DNA from: Lunularia cruciata
Lineage: Eukaryota > Streptophyta > Marchantiopsida > Lunulariales > Lunulariaceae
Reading direction: 5' to 3'
Assembly: GCA_948567375.1 (NCBI GenBank)
Contig: OX419760.1
Span: 52,452,001-52,516,000, forward strand
Length of the DNA stretch: 64,000 nt
The translations under genes and the position numbers were made by a program. Each line of letters starts with the position of its first letter. Positions within the stretch are counted from its first letter, which is position 1. Below are positions 57,101-64,000 of this stretch, in pieces. The notes below the pieces were generated by a model. The model saw only the letters and a program-made list of their open reading frames with translations. It made no database searches and was not told where the DNA came from.

Positions 57101-60100
57101 ATACAAAACCAAATGGGCAAATTTTATTTCGTTCACCTGCAGCAGAATGTAAAATCATAGCAGATATGGATCTTTGTTTAATCCAGTACCCGGAATTACG
57201 CGTCGCGTGGAGAATATCTCGTTCTCAGGTGAAGAGTCGCAGTAGTATGCCGGGGAAATTTTGCCCAATAAAATTCAGGGCTTTCTGTCGTGTAAGGTGT
57301 CATTAGTGTATGAGCAGTTCATGCCTACATGTATAAAGTATAGGAGTGGGTAGGCTAGCTACAGTTCAGACTACCTTGCAGGACCGTATGTTCTTTCTTG
57401 AAGTTTGGGCAGGCCTTAGTTTACCGTGCGCAGGTATAATTTTTACAATGATGGTCTTGGCGAAGGAAATTTCTTGCTAACTCTCAGCTCTGAGCTCGCA
57501 TCCCCAATATCCAGTATTTTTGTAGCCAACCTTCCGTCCTTCCTCGTCAGTAAGCCAAGGTGCACGAGCGGATGCTCTTGCATAAAATTGTGCAACAGAA
57601 TCACGTAAGTTTCGTTGGTCTGGTGTGGTCGTGTCTACTCCCCTATCATGCTACATAATTTCTCAGGCAGAGCAGCGAGAGTCAGACAACTTGGTAAAGA
57701 GTAAAATCAGCTACGTATCATTTCATGGATTAAATGGACATGAGCTTTGTTCCTCTGATGTGGTCGTGTGAGGCAGCATGTCTCCTTGTTCTGGATCTGA
57801 AAACGTTTTAAATAATCGGAGGGAGTATTCAACAAGGAACACGAGGAAATCTAAGAAGAAACAAACCTCAACTAATAAAGTTAGTTCTGGGACTGGTAAG
57901 AGTAGCCCGATTCCCTTCTCTCAAGGTCATGTACTCAAATTTTCATGTTCTTTTTGTCTGGGCTCTGAGAAGAATCTCCACAATAGTTTACACATAAAGT
58001 CTCATACGTGTGCTCTGTGAAGCATGTTCATGCTCCATAATCTGGATCCAATCTAAGTTTTCATTACACAAGACAGTAGCATGAGCACTACTAGTTGTGA
58101 AGATAAATGATATCAAATTAACTTCGTGCTGAGTATGCAGCAGAGGTGTATCTTTCTTTTTTTGTGGTCATGTACCCATATGTTCATGTGCGTAAATTTC
58201 AGTAACTCCCTGGTTCGAATAAATAAGATAAAATAAGGTGATTCACTTCCATGATGAAGATGATATCATCTCGATACACATTTTCCTTGTTTCTCGCTCT
58301 CCTCTAGATGAAGTGGATGATTAAACGGTAACAGAACACTCCTTCATGGAGGTGTACCACAAACGTACAAAAAGATATTTACCTTTTCATCACATGCCTC
58401 GAAAACATATCCAGAGAGGATCCAGGAGTCGGAATAGGGTAACAACCCCAACAACAGTACCTCGATCAGTGCCTCCAGTACCCAAAGAAAGCCACAATCC
58501 AGAAGCAGGACGTAAGAGTTGTTCTTCGCGGTCATGTGCATACATGGCTCGGATCTGGCCAAGGCAAAAATGATATAACCAGTATATTGGATATCTTTAC
58601 CTGTATACCTCCTTACAAATATAGGAAAGGAAGGAATGCAGCTTGCAACTTGCAACTTACCTCTCCTCGCGATCGGTAACACTATTTCACCTGATACAAT
58701 GAACACAAAGTCACTTTTTCTTCCCCATATGGAATTCAATCGTAACACAGCAGCATTTTTCTTTAAGAGCCCTAGCTGACCAATTCAACCGATAGACATA
58801 TCTGTGGACTTACGTACCCGGGGGTCTTTATTTGCCACACTCTTGCCCATGTTTAAGTATCAAAACAAGGAAGGAGAGACTTAGAGAAGAACAAAAGCAT
58901 GGAACTGAATTCAAGAAGGATTCATAAATCTCTTTGATCTATTCGTTATACGAGTAAAATCTGCGTCGATGAACTATATATCTCGAAATCACCAGCTTTA
59001 CACACAGCATACAATACGATTAAGAAAGGAAATGTATTTCTATCTCAAGCGAAGCGCTTGTCGAGTTATCAATACGCTGACTGTGTAATTAAGTACTAGG
59101 GCTGTATACGATGAGATACCGATCAAAAGGTGGGACGAACTTGAACGAGGAATGGTAAAGGAGAGTACAATGGGCTATCATGAGGCACCATTCTCCTGTA
59201 ACTCCTACAGTAGTGTTTAATTCGGCAACGGTGGTTCAGTAAAGTTCCCCTGACCGTGTTGGCACCTGCTCAGCTCAATGTAAACGTCTTCACACCCTGA
59301 AACACGTTTCCTTGTTACATACCGGATTGCGCAACGCATTCAAATAACTCTGTTTCAACAAAAATGTCAAAGTCTCGCGAAGTACTGTAGTGAAGTGATA
59401 GTCTCATAGATGCTCACAAGCGCAAATGCCACCGATCCAAAAAGAGTCGAATACCTTATTAAATGCTACCTCAAACCCCATGACAACCTATAATACCTCT
59501 CCATGGTATTCTTCTCATACACTACGCTGAGATACAGTACGCTGAGATGGTAATGTCGATCATTTGAAACTATACCTCTATCCACATACGAGGACGATCA
59601 AGTATGATTCTGAGGACTTCTGCCTAAACTAAAGACGCTACTCCTTGTCCGGTTGACTTCGGAACAAGATTAAGAATAGGGAGACTAACTTAAGAAGTCA
59701 AGGAACTTTGACAAAGAAATGATCCAGAAGTCTGACCATTTGGTCTTTTTTCCACCCTTCTCTCTTGGAGTTGCATGCACGTCAAAGTACCTTGGATGTG
59801 GAAAGCACAAGGGACGGTGTGTGATCACTTAGGGCTGTTTCTCTGCATGCTCTTCTCCTATTCCTATTGGTGACCACCTGAAGAAACGAAACTACAGTAG
59901 TACCTGGTTTAAGTCTTTCTTATCGTGTATTTTGATCGTATCTTGGCTTGACCATTTTCACCTCCAACTCACATGACAACAGGACATCTCCTTCTTGTCA
60001 GTTTTCAAGTTGACCTTTTCATCCCCAGGTATCTTTGACATCCAGAAGATGCGTTCCATCTTTCTTCTTTCGCACATTTGGTCGTCACTCTGCTCGCAGA

Positions 60101-60840
60101 TTCTGTCTATAATACTTTACTTAACCAGATTCAGCATTTGCTGTGCAACTTGGGGACGGTTATAAGAACTTTACTACCATGTTCTGACAGCGTGGAGAGT
60201 CTTCGCCAGCTGCAGATTGGGAATCGATTCCATATCACTATCGCCCCGCTATTCTCATACACATACACGTATAGAAGTATCTGGTCTCGATCATTCTTTG
60301 ACGAGGCCTTGGTGAGTATTTTGATAAGTGGATCGAACGTGATCAACTTTTGTCTTCAACTGTAGGAAAATAAGGATCTGATCAGAAGGAGACTACATAA
60401 ACTACTATTGGGATAAACGAGGACAGGAGAATGATCTCAAACAAGACAAGGAAGTCAACCTACAACAAAGTGTTGTTTAACTTAATTTAGTCAGATTTAA
60501 TCAAAGAGCAGATGTTCCATAATTGCCCTGCAAAAGTTTGATAAACTTTACGTTCATAAACAAACCCAATCCGATTTTCATTTTTGTCCGGAATATTATC
60601 CTAGTCCCACACTCTGATTTCTCATTTCTGATTGGTTTGAGTGAGATCTAACAAACATACCCACATGAAGGTGGTAGACCTCATTGAGAAAGTACTAGAA
60701 TGTTCTTGCAGAGAAAATGAGATTGAAATCAAACCAGATGTTACTATTCCCAACCGACTCAAATGTTTTCCAACCTAAGGCCTTGTATTTTTTGGTCAAT
60801 ATTACTAATTAAGTACTACATAAAACAAAGACTCGCTCTT
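54120..60840. other. Downstream intergenic region, no convincing gene
   Basis: The first few hundred bases are probably the bHLH 3' UTR. Open frames (for example 56146-56481, 57778-58020 and minus 58344-58748) show no recognised motif and no splice-joined family match. A weak copy of the LINE-tail-like wording lies near 56066-56110. Confidence 0.4.
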
Positions 60841-63090
60841 ACTTGATTATTATTCTATTGAGCTCAATGCTCAATAGAATATGGATTTATTTTCTTGATT
60901 TAGTTTCTTGAATGATTTGACTCGCTTTGTTATGCAGAAATACTTGATTTCCTTTAATTACTCATTTTCACTTAGAAGAACCTCGTGAAATTTATAACCA
61001 CCACAAATCTACATGTAATACTTTCACGCTTTGTTTCAAAAATATCCACTTTATGTTCAACCTCATTTTTATGACGATCAAGGAGTTTTCTTAGAATTTT
61101 GATGACTCTAACATAAGTTTATACTTTTTACTTATAACAAGAAAGACTTCTAGCTATATACTCTATTTACCTTGCCTATATGAATTGTTGTATAACCACT
61201 GCATAACGTATATATAACCTTGTGGATAATTTTGATATGCCATGCAAGGCTACCTCCATATCTACAAGTCTTTGCTGGTTAGGCCAAAAATATTAATAAG
61301 TTTGTCTACTTATATATTTTACATTTATGTAAATTTTAGATAAGTCATTATAATAAGAAATTTTGATCATAGAAACTCCCCATTATCATTACTTTACATT
61401 TTGGAGATTCTGCAAAGATTTGGTAGATTGTATTTCACTGCGTAGCTCTTTACAAGTACATACTGTTTGTTTCAAGTTCATTTACTGCTTTGATATCCAT
61501 ATCAAGAATGGAATGCAATCAAACATGTTAAAGAAAACTTTCCAAAAAAACTCTTTTTTTCATATTTCATATCAGAAATGTTATAAAGAAATAAAGAGTA
61601 GCTTGGTCTAATATCTCTATTAGTTTTTTTTTATAATTATACTCTTGCTTGATATTCAAAATTTTCACATGTTTATCTCTTTCTTGGTTATGAAATGATC
61701 CAAGACTTTTTAGCTACTAGGATGGTTTACCTCTTTTTTATTCATATGTTATTTGCATTGAATGTTCCATAGTTTCATAAGGAGATCATATCTCATCCAA
61801 ATTGTGATAAATTATTTCCAAAAGCATTATTCTAAAGAACTTGATTTCCATCATTTTAGTTTCCTGAACAAGGCTAAATATGCCATATTCCTTCTTAAAG
61901 CTCAAAACATTCCTTCCATGGATGATTTGTAATGTGCTATATAAGGTCTATTTCATGCTCATCGACTATCACCTCATATTTTATATAGGTAAGATGCAAT
62001 TATATGGCTCGTTGTATTATTTGTACATACACTTATCTTGAAGGCCAATGGGTTAAACATTGTGGTAAATTTCCCAAATGGAAAGCTAAGGATTAATACA
62101 TAAGTATGAATCTAAACTATGTTTGTTTGTGTATCTCCTTAACTTTGAAATCTTTTGATTCACAAATTAAGATAAATTCTTGAGACTTATACTTTATTGT
62201 ACAATAGATACAAGTAATATAATAGTAAAAAAATAATATATCTATTTATATCAGTGAAATATTAGCTAAGTTACTAAGTTACCACCTTCTTACTCTTAGT
62301 AAATTGTTTTTATTTTTATGTCAAGTTTTATACGATAGTGGAAGGTTGGGAAAGCTATTAAGGCTAGTACAAAAAAATTCAGTACTTATCATTGGCCTAG
62401 ATGGTAACCACAAAGGAGGACAAGAAGATGACTTAAGAAAAACACCATGGCTCTTCTATATCCAAGGATCACAAGGACAAAGACCCTTGTGATCATGAGT
62501 TCTCAGCACTGACTACCCTTAGGTCAAAGTTTGTAAACAAAGAATTTCATCCCAAATGCCATTAGCCTAGAACAACATTGCCTTGGCAATGATGCACCAC
62601 CACCTAGACAAAGTGTGGAGATTGATGATAGTTCAAATTGGCCAAAGTGCTCCCATTCATAAACAATGATGTTTCACTAAGGACATACGAGCATAGTTCT
62701 GAAATAATTGGCCCCAAGCTATAAATTTTAGGCATTTGCTTGTACAATGCCTTTTTTCAATTAAGAAATCTGCTACTTTGTATGTAGGGTATCTAAAAAT
62801 TTTCTTGATGAGCAATGAGAGTTGAGAATGGAAAGCTCAAGAGATTGGGTGAGTGGATGTTAGGGTAGATAGTGTTTGCCACTAGAGAAATCATGAGCAA
62901 GCATGATGGCTCCCTAGCTATAAATATGTAGAGTGCTTCCAGAGATGATTTTGAAATCACCCCGAGTAAGTAAGTTAGCCCTCTATCGTAGGAAGGAGAT
63001 CCTCCCCAATAAGAAACTTGATTTCTAGTTGTGGAATTGGAATCTGAGTGACTTAGCAATGGTTCATAAAATCAATGATATTATGACCTC
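60841..63090. other. AT-rich stretch, no gene seen
   Basis: Strongly AT-rich DNA with short frames only. A hairpin with 13-bp perfect arms (TATTCTATTGAGC, 60851-60863 and 60869-60881, loop TCAAT) is the only structure noted. Confidence 0.45.
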
Positions 63091-63099
63091 AGGTTAGAA

Positions 63100-64000
63100 A
63101 CATCAAGGGAGAATGTGTTTACATGGACCAATGCACGTTGGTGGAAGGTGCTTGAGCCTATGGTTGAATGTCCTTACAATGAGATCAAAATAGACACTCA
63201 ATAAACTTGTCCCAAAGGGAAATTTTATGAGGAAATGAATGCATCATTCAATGAGAAGAAGTCAAGTAACTAGTGGAGAATTGAGGGAAACAAGGACCCC
63301 ATACAAAGAGAAATTGTGGAAGCAATTCTGAAGTTGTTCAAGTCTAAGCACACCACCTGCACCAATACAAGCCAAAAAATCTTCATCCAATACCTTCATG
63401 AGGGGTGACCAATGAACTCCGTAGAGATGTTTTGGAAGCGGGTTCAAGAAATGTCCCAAAACATGAACAAAGCTGGTGGAGTCACGCTCATGTCTTCCTT
63501 TGTGATGCACTTCTATATTGGGATGGAATTAATTATGAAGGAAGAAAGGAAGAAAGGAAGAAGTTCTAGATTCATTTCTACCATGCGGGGTATTTTTGTA
63601 TGCATTCAAAAGTAGCCATAGAGTACAAGAATTATAGAGTGGCCAATATGAAGTATGAAAAGTTGAAGAACATATACATGAATGTGAAGGAGATATAAAA
63701 TAAGAAAGAAACTTGAAAAAGGAGTTTTTTACATGACCAAAGTCACAAGCATCAAGAAGAGGAGGTTGCATATAGTTGACAACTCATTAGAAGAAGACAT
63801 CAACAAAGACAATCACAATAGATAGAGGAAGATGTTGTGATAGAGGAAGATCATGAGGGTGCAACAAAGGAGAAGACATTGCTAAGACACCAAAGAGAAC
63901 CCAATAAGGAGAGGTAAGTCAAGAAAGACATGATCACCCAAAAGAAGGAGTAGCAAGCAAGGAGTCCTTCACTCACATTAAGCTTTCATTTGAATTAGAA
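63100..64000 (+). pseudogene. Possible retroelement gag-like fragment running off the window
   Basis: Plus-strand frames with many stops include FTWTNARWWKVLEPMVECPY, EAILKLFKSKHTT and, at the very end, SFTHIKLSFELE. The last block resembles the start of the linker before the protease in some plant gypsy elements. Lysine/glutamate-rich wording precedes it. Without the rest of the sequence this remains a weak call. Confidence 0.3.

Noticed and set aside
1-64000. CRISPR arrays, operons, rRNA or tRNA genes
   Set aside because: No regularly spaced identical short repeats, no rRNA wording and no clear tRNA cloverleaf were seen. The introns and retroelements show eukaryotic nuclear DNA.

Overview
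The window looks like nuclear DNA from a land plant. It holds two intron-containing plant genes, a PA-TM-RING (RMR) sorting-receptor gene and an ICE/SCREAM-type bHLH gene, separated by tens of kilobases of nested, decayed retrotransposons. The dominant repeat is an R2/NeSL-like non-LTR retrotransposon with a CCHC knuckle and a restriction-like endonuclease (REL-endo). I associate such elements with non-seed plants (bryophyte, fern or lycophyte) more than with flowering plants, so a bryophyte such as a liverwort is my best guess. The species cannot be fixed from the sequence alone.

Layout. 1-2.0 kb: AT-rich DNA with no gene seen. About 2.5-11.8 kb: one old R2/NeSL-like element, split by a minus-strand Ty3/gypsy chromovirus (4369-9987) and by a solo LTR of the same gypsy family (10784-11195). 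11.8-19 kb: AT-rich DNA, a divergent reverse transcriptase fragment, and three 5'-truncated tails of the R2-like family, one carrying an open CCHC plus endonuclease reading frame (18037-18814). 20.4-22.9 kb: the RMR gene in four exons. 25.3-34.9 kb: more R2-like and LINE fragments, unclassified decayed coding sequence and G/T-rich degenerate repeats. 34950-40922: a complete but dead Ty1/copia element with a perfect 5-bp target-site duplication. 42.5-43.9 kb: another R2-like fragment. 47.1-48.1 kb: a further R2-like tail and a 62-bp minisatellite. 51.4-54.1 kb: the ICE/SCRM-like bHLH gene in six exons. 54-64 kb: no convincing gene, with a possible retroelement gag-like end at the right edge.

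Main point of interest. At least five copies of the R2-like family end in the same 3' region. It contains two short hairpins, and the ORF stop codon TAG overlaps the loop and 3' arm of the first. Four copies are bounded by clear target-site duplications of 9-12 bp and a fifth by a 9-bp candidate, with different flanking sequences. This indicates target-primed insertion at non-fixed sites by a REL-endo element in a plant nucleus. The second point is the gypsy LTR: upstream of a TATA box it carries several heat-shock-element-like GAAnnTTC modules, including one perfect three-unit element, which resembles the ONSEN arrangement.

The two cellular genes have no obvious functional link. One acts in vacuolar sorting or ubiquitination, the other in transcription (stomatal or cold-response lineage in vascular plants, sporophyte stomata in mosses). 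Coordinates of introns and retroelement domains come from reading splice signals and motifs by eye.
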